Assembly (NCBI GenBank): GCA_963839515.1
Contig: CAWIVN010000005.1
Span: 1-64,000, forward strand
DNA from: Fredericiella sp963839515
Lineage (GTDB): Bacteria > Chloroflexota > Anaerolineae > Caldilineales > Caldilineaceae
DNA length: 64,000 nucleotides
Reading direction: 5' to 3'
Shown here in pieces: positions 50,586-61,814 of the stretch (its first letter is position 1; each line of letters opens with the position of its first letter). The position numbers and the translations under genes were made by a program. Below the pieces are notes generated by a model that was not told the origin of the DNA, ran no database searches, and was given only the letters and a program-made list of their open reading frames with translations.

Positions 50586-52310
50586 TCACCCCACCACCGG
50601 CAGCACCACAAACGACGGATGCTCCACATCATGCAATATCGTCTGCCATGCCACCGCCAACGCCGCGTCCGCCCCAAACGGATGCCCCGTATTCGGGTTG
50701 CGATCCCAGCGCGGGAAACTGCTCGACGTGATCTGCAGCCTGATACGATGTCCCGCCTGAAAAACATTGCTCGTCGCCCACAGATCGATCACATACTCAT
50801 ACGCGCACCCCGGTTCCAGCAGCGACGGCCCCTCGCCTTTATCAAGATTGCGGTAGCGCGCCCGCACGATGCCGTCCGTCAAAGTCACCGACCGGTCGTC
50901 AGGGAACACGTCGGTCAACCGCGCCACAAAATCCGTATCGAGCGCCGACGAGACCGCCCACAGGTGCACCTCAATCGGCCCAGTCACCTCCAGGTCTTCG
51001 CCCAACACCTCGCTGGTATACACCAGCACATCCGGCCGCGCCTCGATCTCACGCTGGTCGTACGGCCCAGACGGATATTCCGCCGTCAGCAGCGTCGCCC
51101 CACCGCGCGTCGGCGCCGGGTCCACGGGATCGTACATATAGATGTCCGGCGCCTCATCCCACGGCGCGTCCACACTCAGCCGGCCGCCCTCATGCAGGTA
51201 AAACGGCACATAGCGCGCTCGCGCCGGCGGCCACTCTGCCTCGTCGCGCCAGGCATTGACCCCCATCACAAAGATCTTGACCGGCGGCTCGTCCATCAAC
51301 CCCGTATCGATCCCCTTGAGCCAATGGTCAAACCAGCGCAGCTCCAGGCCCAGCAGATCCGTCTGCAGGTTGATAAACCCACTCTGCGCTGCAAGCCCAA
51401 AGTTGCGTTCTCCCACCCTGTTGCCTTGATCGCCGTGGCTCCAGGGGCCGATCAATAACTTGGCCGGGACTCCCTGCCGGTGCATGGCCTGGTAGTTGGC
51501 GATCGTATCGCCGAGGAATATGTCGTACCAGCCGCCCACGTTGTAAGTCGGTATTTGCAGCCCAGGCTGTCGATAGCCAATGTCCGCCGATGCCAAAGGC
51601 TCGGCCGTGTGACCCGCGATTGCGGCTAGTGTATCGAAAAAGGCCGGCGCCAAAGCCTGGCTGCGCAGCGGGGCAAACTCGCTCAGCGGCAGCGACCAGT
51701 AGCCGGCTGGGCCGAGTCTGTCTACTTCTTGGGCATAAGCGTATACTGCCTGGCCCAATGCTTGCGGGTCGCCGGCATACCGGCGCATCAGCACGTTGAG
51801 CCCCATGCCCAAATGCCAGTTGGTCCCTGCACCTAGTTCGCTTGCGCCCCCGCGCGCGCCCAGGCCATTGTACGGATCGCGCCAGGTCTCAAAAGGGAAC
51901 AGCGCCTTAAGCGCCGGCGCCTTGCCGGTGGCGGTCGCCCACTGGGTGAAACCAAAGTAAGAGGCGCCATACATGCCGACCTGCCCATCGCTGTACGGCA
52001 GCCCCGCCGCCCACGCCGTCGTGTCCACGCCATCGCGGGCCTCATGCACAAACGGATACCACTCACCGTCGGATGTCCCACAGCCGCGCGTGTCCTGCAC
52101 GATGACCACGTAACCGCGGCGGGCCGCCTGCACAGGATCGATCAAAGCGCTCCCCACCGGAAAGTCCTTACCATACGGCAGCCGGGTCAGCAGCACCGGC
52201 CAGCGTCCTTCTCCCACCGGCCGGTAAATATTGGCGCGCAACGTCACGCCGTCACGCGTCTCCATTGGGACATCCAGTTCGACGCAAATGTTCTGCAGTA
52301 GAGGGGGCAT
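50586..52310 (-). CDS. CocE/NonD-family hydrolase (X-Pro dipeptidyl-peptidase-like)
   Basis: Protein of 574 residues from ATG 52310, with AAGGAG 6 nt upstream. Alpha/beta hydrolase of the peptidase S15/CocE class: DGVTLRANIYRP start motif, VVIVQDTRGCGTSDGEWYPF, nucleophile Ser in VGMYGASYFGFTQW, and KLLIGPWSHGDQGNRVG with the catalytic His. The C-terminal jelly-roll domain (LEVTGPIEVHLWAVSSALDTDFVARLTDVFPDD; GHRIRLQITSSSFPRWDRNPNTG) is typical. Likely an acyl hydrolase or aminopeptidase of broad specificity; no signal peptide. Convergent with uvrA. Confidence 0.88.
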   Translation of the reverse strand: MPPLLQNICVELDVPMETRDGVTLRANIYRPVGEGRWPVLLTRLPYGKDFPVGSALIDPVQAARRGYVVIVQDTRGCGTSDGEWYPFVHEARDGVDTTAWAAGLPYSDGQVGMYGASYFGFTQWATATGKAPALKALFPFETWRDPYNGLGARGGASELGAGTNWHLGMGLNVLMRRYAGDPQALGQAVYAYAQEVDRLGPAGYWSLPLSEFAPLRSQALAPAFFDTLAAIAGHTAEPLASADIGYRQPGLQIPTYNVGGWYDIFLGDTIANYQAMHRQGVPAKLLIGPWSHGDQGNRVGERNFGLAAQSGFINLQTDLLGLELRWFDHWLKGIDTGLMDEPPVKIFVMGVNAWRDEAEWPPARARYVPFYLHEGGRLSVDAPWDEAPDIYMYDPVDPAPTRGGATLLTAEYPSGPYDQREIEARPDVLVYTSEVLGEDLEVTGPIEVHLWAVSSALDTDFVARLTDVFPDDRSVTLTDGIVRARYRNLDKGEGPSLLEPGCAYEYVIDLWATSNVFQAGHRIRLQITSSSFPRWDRNPNTGHPFGADAALAVAWQTILHDVEHPSFVVLPVVG

Positions 52311-52347
52311 AACAGCTCCTTGGGTAGTTTTTGACGGAGATAAGTCA

Positions 52348-52353
52348 ATTATA
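52348..52353 (-). promoter_or_regulatory. Candidate -10 box of the CocE gene
   Basis: Perfect TATAAT on the minus strand, 38 nt before the start at 52310. No good -35 partner. Confidence 0.35.
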
Positions 52354-52404
52354 CTCCTATCGGGGCTCATAGGGGCCTTAGTGCGCCGTGCGCTCTCCGT
52401 CCAG

Positions 52405-52434
52405 TTGACATCGCTTCACTGGTGCGAGTATTCT
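52405..52434 (+). promoter_or_regulatory. Sigma-70 promoter of the DUF937 gene
   Basis: Consensus TTGACA (52405-52410), 18-nt spacer, TATTCT (52429-52434), 41 nt before the start codon at 52476. Confidence 0.5.
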
Positions 52435-52475
52435 GGTCACGTAGCCGCGCTGTCATCACAAAAAAGGATACAACC

Positions 52476-54122
52476 ATGGCAAACTTGATCGAATTGATCG
52501 GACAACAGCTCACCCCAGAAGTAATGGATCGACTGGGGCTCATGACCGGCGAGCAGCCGGCCAACTTGCAGGACGCCACTCGCGGCGCCCTCTCGGCTTT
52601 GCTGTGCGGCATCTCCAGCCGCAGCGCCACGCCGGAAGGCAGCCAGCAGATGATCGAAGCGATCCAGGCCGTCGGGCCGCTGGAAGCATTTTCCGCCAGC
52701 CTCGGCGCTGGCGGATCCGGCGGCGAAGCCGCTCTGTCGCTCCTGCGCCAGGGCGCCACGCTCGTCTCCTCGCTGTTCGGCCCCCAAGCCACGGCGATCG
52801 CCAATGCCTTGAGCGCATCTGCCGGCATCAGCGGCAGTTCCGCCGCCAACCTGCTGTCCATCCTCGCCCCGCTCACGGTCGGCGCCGTGGCTGGAGAGCT
52901 CGGGCCGGACGCAACCAACGCTGAGAGCCTCGCCAACCTCTTTGCCGGCCAGGGCGATGCCATTCGCGAGACGCTGCCCCAGGGCCTGGCCGACCTCGTG
53001 CCTTGCGGCTCACCTGCCCCCGTCGTGGCCCCCGCAGCGGCTGCCGCGCTGCCCGTTGCCGCCGCCGCTGCTGCTGCCGCTGCTGCCGTGCCCCCACCAC
53101 CCGCACGCCCGGCCCCGGCCACCGCCGAACGACGCACGCCCCCGCCGCCGCCCGAACCGCCCAAGCGCTCGATCTGGCGCTGGCTCCTGCCGCTCCTGAT
53201 CATCGCCGCCCTCGCCGGCCTGCTCTGGTACTTCTTCCGCCCGCAGCCCGTCATCGCCCCTGTAGCCCCCGCCGATGCACCTGCCGCGGCCACGGAAGCT
53301 GCGACTGAGGCCGCGACTGAGACTGCCACCGAAGCTGCTACCGAAGCAGTCGCCCCCGCCGCCGCCCTCACGGGCACGGAGGAGATCACGGCCACCGAAG
53401 CCGTCACCACCGCTGCGGACATCACTACCACGGAAGCCGTCACCGCCGCTGCAGACATCACTGCTACGGAAGAGGTAACCGCCGGGGCTGCCGTCACCAC
53501 GAGTGCAGCCGTGACTGAAGAGGTCACCGCGGGCGCTGCGACCGCCGTCACGAACACGGCCGGCATTACCGCCACCGAACCCATCACGGCTGCAGCAGGC
53601 GTTACGGAAACCGCGGCGGCGACGCCCACCGTGGCCGCCACCGCCACCCGTGCCGCCGCCACGGCCACGCCGGCCGCCACTGCCACCCGCGCCGTTACGC
53701 CGACCACTGCGCCGGCTGCCACCGCCACGCCTGCGCTCACCAACACCGCCGCAGCGGGTGCCGCAGCAGGTGCCGCTGCCGTAAAGACCTTCACCGGCCC
53801 GAACGCCGGCGTTTGCACGGCCGTCGCCGAGGCCCAGCAGCTCGTCGCCGACGCCTCACCGATCACGGCGCAGACCAGCCTCGCCGACCTGCGCACCCTC
53901 GTCGCCGATCTGACCACGGCCAACGAAGCCATCGCCACCGAGGCCGAATCGGCCACCGACATCGACGTGACAGCGCTCAACACCGCTTTTCGCGCCCTCG
54001 AAAACCCGGTCGATGCTCTGACAGGCACCACAGTAGGCACTGCCGCCTCAACCGTCAATCCCGCCCTCACCCAAGTGAGCGCCGCCTACGCTGACCTGTT
54101 CACCGCCGCCGCCTGCGAATAA
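52476..54122 (+). CDS. DUF937-domain protein with transmembrane helix and Thr/Ala-rich exterior
   Basis: Protein of 548 residues; AAGGA lies 8 nt before the ATG. Residues 1-170 match the DUF937 family (NLIELIGQQLTPEVMDRL; LLSILAPLTVGAVAGEL). An Ala/Pro linker leads to one membrane helix (WRWLLPLLIIAALAGLLWYFF, about residue 233). Then follow about 210 residues of low-complexity Thr/Ala/Glu repeats (TATEAVTTAADITTTEAV type) and a C-terminal helical domain of about 120 residues with two Cys (GVCTAVAEAQQL; FTAAACE). The topology suggests a cytoplasmic DUF937 domain with a Thr-rich, possibly glycosylated stalk outside. Function unknown. Confidence 0.75.
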   Translation: MANLIELIGQQLTPEVMDRLGLMTGEQPANLQDATRGALSALLCGISSRSATPEGSQQMIEAIQAVGPLEAFSASLGAGGSGGEAALSLLRQGATLVSSLFGPQATAIANALSASAGISGSSAANLLSILAPLTVGAVAGELGPDATNAESLANLFAGQGDAIRETLPQGLADLVPCGSPAPVVAPAAAAALPVAAAAAAAAAAVPPPPARPAPATAERRTPPPPPEPPKRSIWRWLLPLLIIAALAGLLWYFFRPQPVIAPVAPADAPAAATEAATEAATETATEAATEAVAPAAALTGTEEITATEAVTTAADITTTEAVTAAADITATEEVTAGAAVTTSAAVTEEVTAGAATAVTNTAGITATEPITAAAGVTETAAATPTVAATATRAAATATPAATATRAVTPTTAPAATATPALTNTAAAGAAAGAAAVKTFTGPNAGVCTAVAEAQQLVADASPITAQTSLADLRTLVADLTTANEAIATEAESATDIDVTALNTAFRALENPVDALTGTTVGTAASTVNPALTQVSAAYADLFTAAACE

Positions 54123-54134
54123 GCATCGCCCTCG

Positions 54135-54194
54135 TGCCTGGCTCGCCCCAAACAACCTGGTCTACACCTAGGCCAACGGGGCGAGCCTCGCACG
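54135..54194. terminator. Bidirectional terminator hairpin (DUF937 / DedA genes)
   Basis: GTGCCTGGCTCGCCCC (54135-54150) pairs with GGGGCGAGCCTCGCAC (54179-54194), 14 of 16 positions, between convergent genes. Confidence 0.5.
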
Positions 54195-54212
54195 GCAAGG
54201 TAGGTTCGTCGC

Positions 54213-54857
54213 CTAATCCACCGCCGGCGGCTCGGTCCTGATGACCTGAAACAAGCGCGCAAACATGCGGCGATAAAATACCAGCAGCACAAAAAAGACG
54301 ATCACGCTGCCTGCAATGGCGCCGATGCGCATCCCGCGCTCCATGTGCGCCACCGAGTCGCCCAGGCGGTACCCCGCCAACACCAGCAGCCCATTCCAGA
54401 TGGGTTCGACCACGATACTGACGGCCAGCAGCCGCAGCCACGGCACCTTCGCAAACCCCGAAGCGATCAACACCGGGATCGTCAGCAGCCCCATCGACAG
54501 CTTGGTCAGTAAATACATCTTGGCTGCCCGGCCGTGCAGCGCCTGCCCCATCGTCTCCACTGTGTGCCAACGCCGCCGCAGCCAACCCCAACGCAGCACG
54601 CGCCCGCCATGGTTGGCGGATAAACCGACAAGATACCAAAAGGTATCGGCCATGAAATTCGCCGTGACGGAGACCAGAAAAACAAGATCCGCCCGCAAGA
54701 GGCCTGAGGCCGCCATCGTCGCCGCCACCAGCGTGGCTGCCGGCCCCTCGACAAACACCAGCAGCATCAGAATCACGTAACTCCAGGGCCCCAGGTCGGG
54801 CAGCGTCCCTGCCGACACGGCTGCCACAATCTGGTGCCACACTTCCCCTAGCGACAT
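54213..54857 (-). CDS. DedA/VTT-domain membrane protein
   Basis: Protein of 214 residues with about five membrane helices. FVEGPAATLVAATMAASGLL matches the conserved E-G-P/x re-entrant segment of the DedA (SNARE-associated/VTT) family, and FMADTFWYLVGLSANHGGR with the later RAAKMYLLTKLSMGLLTIPVLIASGFAKVPWLRL matches the second half. DedA proteins act in lipid scrambling and membrane homeostasis. The ribosome site is weak. Convergent with the DUF937 gene. Confidence 0.75.
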   Translation of the reverse strand: MSLGEVWHQIVAAVSAGTLPDLGPWSYVILMLLVFVEGPAATLVAATMAASGLLRADLVFLVSVTANFMADTFWYLVGLSANHGGRVLRWGWLRRRWHTVETMGQALHGRAAKMYLLTKLSMGLLTIPVLIASGFAKVPWLRLLAVSIVVEPIWNGLLVLAGYRLGDSVAHMERGMRIGAIAGSVIVFFVLLVFYRRMFARLFQVIRTEPPAVD

Positions 54858-55066
54858 TGCCCATACCCATCCATGGTTAGTCAGCCGTCATGGCTGAAGT
54901 AAGGCGACATGATACCACATGCTCGCCGCCATCACCATCGTCTACCGTTTCCCTTGATCGCAAATCATTGGCGTTGCCCAAGGCAGCCATAACGGCGCAG
55001 GCAAAGAACCCGCATGTGTTGAAGAAAGATGCTGGACCGGGTACAATCAGTGCAGGAGACAGCAAA

Positions 55067-56308
55067 ATGTCCTGCCAGCTTTCAGATCCAGTGAACAACC
55101 CGGGCCTTCAGCAAATCCTAGATGCGTTCCAGGTCGAGCGGGACGAACGGGAGCGAGCGACGGCGGCGCTCGAGCGCAAGAACGCCGAACTCTATGGCGA
55201 ACTGCGGCGGCGGCTGGCCGAAAGCGAGAGCTTCAACCGTGTTCTGGTGAGCTTGCTTCAGAAAACAGTTCTGGAACAGGTGCTGGACATCGTCTGTGCC
55301 GAAGCCCAGGGTTTGATCGGGGCGACCGGCAGTGCCGTCTTGCTCCTGACCGACCAGGCCTGGCTGGAGGTCAAACACCGCTTGGGTAAGCCCTTGGCAG
55401 CCGTCGAACCTGTGCCCGTGGACGGCTCACTGGCCGGCCGGGTCATGCGCAAGGGCGAGCCGGTCGTGCTGAATGACCCGGCCCCCTTGGATCGGGCCCA
55501 GGTTTACCAGTGGCCCTCGGGGCTGAGCGCACTGCTCGCCGTGCCCCTGCACGTCAACGGCGGGGCCATCGGCGTGCTGGATGTCGTGAATAAGGCGGGC
55601 GGCTTCACCGCAGAAGACGTTTCCGTGATGTCGATTTTCGCCAACCAGGCCGCCATGGCCATCGAGCACGCCCGGCTCCAGCAGCAGGCCGAACAGCTGG
55701 CGGTGCTGGCAGAACGGCAGCGGTTGGCCCGTGAGCTGCATGATTCGGTCACACAATCGCTCTACAGCGTGACCTTGTACGCCAACGCCGCGGTCATGGC
55801 ACTGGCGGCCGGTAAACATGAGGTCACGGCCGGCTACTTGCAGGAGCTGCAAGAGACCGCGCAGGAGGGCATGCGCGATATGCGGCTGCTCGTCTTCCAG
55901 CTGCACCCGCCTGTGCTGGAGACGGAGGGTCTGGTAGCCGCACTGCAGGCGCGCCTGGCGGCCGTCGAAGGTCGCGCCGGCCTGCAGCCCGAGTTCCGCG
56001 TCGAGGGGGAGCGGCGGCTGCCCATCGCCATCGAAGGCGAGCTGTACTGGATCGCCCAAGAGGCGCTCAACAACGTGCGCAAGCATGCGGCAGCCCAGCA
56101 TGTGACCGTGTACCTTCGCTTCACGGCCGCAATCATCTCGCTCGAAGTGCTGGATGACGGCGTCGGGTTTGATCCGCAAGCAGTGCCTGCCGAAGCGCGG
56201 GGCGGTATGCGCACCATCGCCGAACGCACTGCGCGCATCGGCGGCAAACTGACATACACTAGCACGCCGGGCCAGGGCACACTGGTGAAGGTTGAGGTGG
56301 CCCTGTGA
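55067..56308 (+). CDS. GAF-domain sensor histidine kinase (NarX/DesK class, HisKA_3)
   Basis: Protein of 413 residues from ATG 55067, with CAGGAGAC upstream; the frame is open further upstream, but with no better site. An N-terminal coiled coil (ERATAALERKNAELYGELRRRLAES) precedes a GAF domain (DGSLAGRVMRKGEPVVLNDPAPL; ALLAVPLHVNGGAIGVLDVVNK; ANQAAMAIEHARLQQQ). HisKA_3 has the phospho-acceptor His in RLARELHDSVTQSLYS. The HATPase domain has N-box QEALNNVRKHA and G-box LDDGVGFDP. Soluble, so it senses a cytoplasmic signal. Its stop overlaps the start of the response regulator: a cognate pair. Confidence 0.92.
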   Translation: MSCQLSDPVNNPGLQQILDAFQVERDERERATAALERKNAELYGELRRRLAESESFNRVLVSLLQKTVLEQVLDIVCAEAQGLIGATGSAVLLLTDQAWLEVKHRLGKPLAAVEPVPVDGSLAGRVMRKGEPVVLNDPAPLDRAQVYQWPSGLSALLAVPLHVNGGAIGVLDVVNKAGGFTAEDVSVMSIFANQAAMAIEHARLQQQAEQLAVLAERQRLARELHDSVTQSLYSVTLYANAAVMALAAGKHEVTAGYLQELQETAQEGMRDMRLLVFQLHPPVLETEGLVAALQARLAAVEGRAGLQPEFRVEGERRLPIAIEGELYWIAQEALNNVRKHAAAQHVTVYLRFTAAIISLEVLDDGVGFDPQAVPAEARGGMRTIAERTARIGGKLTYTSTPGQGTLVKVEVAL

Positions 56309-57012
56309 CAGAATCTGTGGCGGAAGTAAACACCCGCTCCTCCGCAGCGAGCATTCGTGTTTTGATAGTCGACGACCATGCCATCGTGCGCAAGGGCATC
56401 CGCGCCCTGCTCTCTGAGGCCGGCGGCTTCGAGGTGGTGGGAGAAGCGGACAATGGGCAGGCAGCCGTGCTGTGCGCCCAGGAGACCGCCCCTGACGTCA
56501 TCCTGATGGACCTGTTGATGCCTGGTATGGACGGCATCGAGGCGACGCGCCAGATCACCGGCCGCCGGCCGCAGGCACGCGTGCTCGTGCTGACCAGCTT
56601 TGCCGCCGACAACAAGGTATTTCCGGCCATTAAGGCGGGCGCGGTGGGTTACCTGCTCAAGGACTCCTCACCTGACGAACTGGTGCGTGCCATCCGCCAG
56701 GTGCATCGCGGCGAGCCGTCGCTCCATCCAACCATTGCCCGCAAACTGTTGCAAGAGATTGCGCGCCCGGCCGAGCTGCAGCCCGCCCCCGAGACGCTCA
56801 CGGACCGTGAGATGACGGTGCTGCGGCTGATCGCCCAAGGGCTGAGCAACCAGGAAATTGCCGACCGCATCGCGGTCAGCGAGGCGACGGTGCGCGCCCA
56901 CGTGAGCCGTGTCCTCGGCAAACTGCACCTGGCCAGCCGCACCCAGGCCGCGCTCTACGCGGTGCGGGAAGGGTTGGCGGACGCAGGAGCGACCGGCGAG
57001 CAGGAGGAGTAA
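56305..57012 (+). CDS. NarL/FixJ-family response regulator, partner of the kinase upstream
   Basis: Protein of 235 residues from GTG 56305, overlapping the kinase stop by 4 nt. Receiver: VLIVDDHAIVRKGIR, phospho-acceptor Asp in VILMDLLMPGMDGIEAT, Thr in VLVLTSF, Lys in YLLKDSSPDELV. LuxR-type helix-turn-helix: LTDREMTVLRLIAQGLSNQEIADRIAVSEATVRAHVSRVLGKL. A hairpin terminator follows at 57073. Confidence 0.94.
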   Translation: MTESVAEVNTRSSAASIRVLIVDDHAIVRKGIRALLSEAGGFEVVGEADNGQAAVLCAQETAPDVILMDLLMPGMDGIEATRQITGRRPQARVLVLTSFAADNKVFPAIKAGAVGYLLKDSSPDELVRAIRQVHRGEPSLHPTIARKLLQEIARPAELQPAPETLTDREMTVLRLIAQGLSNQEIADRIAVSEATVRAHVSRVLGKLHLASRTQAALYAVREGLADAGATGEQEE

Positions 57013-57072
57013 CCACAGCGTTCGACGTTCTCCGTGATGCCTGTACATCAAACATCGTACATCAAAGTATCA

Positions 57073-57099
57073 AGGGCTGCCCTGCGGGGCGGCTCTTTT
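57073..57099 (+). terminator. Rho-independent terminator after the response regulator
   Basis: GGGCTGCCC, loop TGCG, GGGCGGCTC, then TTTT. One mismatch and a G-U pair in the stem. Located 60 nt after the stop codon. Confidence 0.6.
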
Positions 57100-57288
57100 G
57101 CTGTGAAAAACCTATCGTTAATACTGACGACAGGGTCGCCTCTTTCCGTTACCCTATAAAGGGATGGAGGAGTGATCCTCCACGCTACCAGCAGAAACAG
57201 ACGCCTGGTATCCGGCCGCAGGCTTTCGTCAGAATGGCTCGTTAAGTCTGCGTTCTACAATTCGCCATTCACCAACCTGGAGAAATGT

Positions 57289-57528
57289 ATGTCAGACACT
57301 ACACAGAAGACCAAGGATGCCGTTCAGGACGTGATGGACAACGTAACGGATGCCGCTCGCGATGTGAAGAACAAGGTCGACGACGCCGCTCACGACGCCA
57401 AGAACAAGGCCAAGGATGCCTCTCACGACGCCAAGAACGCAGTCAAGGACGCTACTCACGACGTACAGAACGCGGTCGACGACGCCGCTCACGACGCGAA
57501 GAACGATGCCAAGGATGCTGCCAAATAA
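57289..57528 (+). CDS. Small LEA-like (group 3) 11-mer repeat protein
   Basis: Protein of 79 residues; GGAG lies 6 nt before the ATG. After MSDTTQKT the protein is six and a half copies of an 11-residue unit (KDAVQDVMDNV, TDAARDVKNKV, DDAAHDAKNKA, KDASHDAKNAV, KDATHDVQNAV, DDAAHDAKNDA, KDAAK). Extremely hydrophilic, without Cys, Trp or Gly, and predicted to be amphipathic helix. The 11-mer periodicity is the hallmark of group 3 LEA proteins, which protect membranes and proteins in desiccation or freezing. The units also repeat at DNA level (33 nt), so slippage can change copy number. First gene of a plus-strand group with the RNase. Confidence 0.75.
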   Translation: MSDTTQKTKDAVQDVMDNVTDAARDVKNKVDDAAHDAKNKAKDASHDAKNAVKDATHDVQNAVDDAAHDAKNDAKDAAK

Positions 57529-57657
57529 GCAGCGCTGGAACATCTCATGCCGCCCGACGAGGTGGAAGCGTCCCGCCTCGTCGGCCTTGCACCCTTTTCC
57601 CCCTGCCACGCAACGCATTCGAGTGGCATTCCTGGCGGGCAAACTGGAGAAACAGCT

Positions 57658-59169
57658 ATGCCACAAACACCACACACGGATCAACAACATCGTGCCATCT
57701 TGCAGAGCATTGCCCATAGGGCGATGCTGGAGAGAGGCTTGCTCCCCGACTTTTCGGCCGCGGTGCTGGCCGAACTCGACAGGATGCAGGCGCCGGCGGG
57801 TGTGAATGGTGAGCCGGTCGCCAATCCCAATGGGATTGGCGACCTGACGGACCTCCCGTGGGCTTCGATCGACAACGATGACTCCCGCGACCTGGATCAG
57901 CTGACAGTCGCCGAGGTCCTGCCCGCCGACAAAGTCAAGATTCGCGTGGCCGTGGCCGACGTGGACGTGCTGGTCAAGGACGGCTCAGCCATAGACGAAC
58001 ACGCGCGCCATAACACAACCTCGGTCTATACGGCCGCCAAGATTTTCCCGATGCTGCCGGAAAAGCTTTCTACCGATCTCACCTCGCTGAATTTTGGGGC
58101 GGAGCGCCTGGCGGTAGTCGTGGAAATGGTGATCGGTGCGGACGGCGCCTTGCAGGGCTCGGATATCTACCGCGCGCGTGTGCGCAATCATGCCAAGCTC
58201 ACCTACAACAGCGTGGCAGCCTGGCTCGAAGCCGATGGCGCTGCCCCTGGCGAGATTGCAGCCGTGGCCGGACTGGCGGAGAATCTGCGCGTGCAGGACC
58301 GGATCGCGCAGAGCCTGAAGCATTTGCGCCACATCCATGGGGCGCTGAGCCTGGAAACCATCGAGGCGAAACCGATCTTTGACGGCGACCAACTCCGCGA
58401 TCTCGCAGTAGAAGAGAAGAACCGCGCCAAGGAAATCATCGAGGACTTCATGATTGCCGCCAACGGCGTGACCGCCCGCTATCTTGCGGCGAAGCAGTTC
58501 CCTTCCATCCGTCGTGTCGTGCGCACGCCCAAGCGCTGGGACCGAATCGTCGAGCTTGCCCAGGAACATGGATTCAGGCTGCCGGCAGAGCCTAATTCGG
58601 TGGCGCTGGACGAATTTCTCGTCAAGCAGAGAGCAGCCGATCCGCAGCACTTCCCCGACCTTTCCCTGGCAGTGATCAAACTCTTAGGCGCGGGCGAATA
58701 CGTGGCGGAACTGCCCGGCGCCACGGCCCCGGGCCACTTTGGTCTTGCGGTCAAGGACTACGCCCATTCCACCGCCCCCAATCGCCGCTACACTGATTTG
58801 ATCACGCAGCGCTTACTGAAGGCTGCCATTGGGGGCCAGGCTGCGCCCTACACCTATGCCGAGCTGGATGTGCTGGCCAAACATTTCACCACCGAAGAGG
58901 ACGCTGCCAACAAAGTGGAGCGGCAGGTCGCCAAATCTGCGGCCGCGCTCCTTCTTGAAGCGAGGATCGGCGAACAGTTTGACGCTATTGTCACGGGCGC
59001 TTCCGCCAAGGGCACCTGGGCCAGGTTGCTCACCATTCCCGTGGAAGGCAGAGTGGTGCATGGGTTCGCGGGCATGGATGTCGGCGATCGGATTCACGTG
59101 CAGCTGATCGCCGTGGACGTTGAGCGGGGATATATCGATTTCGGCAAAGCGGGTTCATCAAGAAATTGA
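57658..59169 (+). CDS. RNB-domain exoribonuclease (RNase II/R family)
   Basis: Protein of 503 residues from ATG 57658 with GGAGAAA upstream. The RNB catalytic signature IDNDDSRDLDQLTVAE supplies the metal-binding aspartates. DYAHSTAPNRRYTDLITQRLL is the second conserved motif, with the Arg and Asp contacting RNA. C-terminal residues 440-500 form an S1-like fold (GTWARLLTIPVEGRVVHGF). The two N-terminal cold-shock domains of RNase II/R are absent, so this is the short RNB type found in cyanobacteria, deinococci (DrII-like) and Chloroflexota. It degrades RNA 3' to 5'. Ten nt before the P-type ATPase start. Confidence 0.88.
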   Translation: MPQTPHTDQQHRAILQSIAHRAMLERGLLPDFSAAVLAELDRMQAPAGVNGEPVANPNGIGDLTDLPWASIDNDDSRDLDQLTVAEVLPADKVKIRVAVADVDVLVKDGSAIDEHARHNTTSVYTAAKIFPMLPEKLSTDLTSLNFGAERLAVVVEMVIGADGALQGSDIYRARVRNHAKLTYNSVAAWLEADGAAPGEIAAVAGLAENLRVQDRIAQSLKHLRHIHGALSLETIEAKPIFDGDQLRDLAVEEKNRAKEIIEDFMIAANGVTARYLAAKQFPSIRRVVRTPKRWDRIVELAQEHGFRLPAEPNSVALDEFLVKQRAADPQHFPDLSLAVIKLLGAGEYVAELPGATAPGHFGLAVKDYAHSTAPNRRYTDLITQRLLKAAIGGQAAPYTYAELDVLAKHFTTEEDAANKVERQVAKSAAALLLEARIGEQFDAIVTGASAKGTWARLLTIPVEGRVVHGFAGMDVGDRIHVQLIAVDVERGYIDFGKAGSSRN

Positions 59170-59179
59170 TGAGGTAAGC

Positions 59180-61810
<2,631 letters not shown>

Positions 61811-61814
<4 letters not shown>

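Noticed and set aside
52367..54070. 567-codon minus-strand frame rich in Val/Ala/Ser opposite the DUF937 gene
   Set aside because: Mirror of the Thr/Ala repeat region; the plus strand has promoter, ribosome site and domain.
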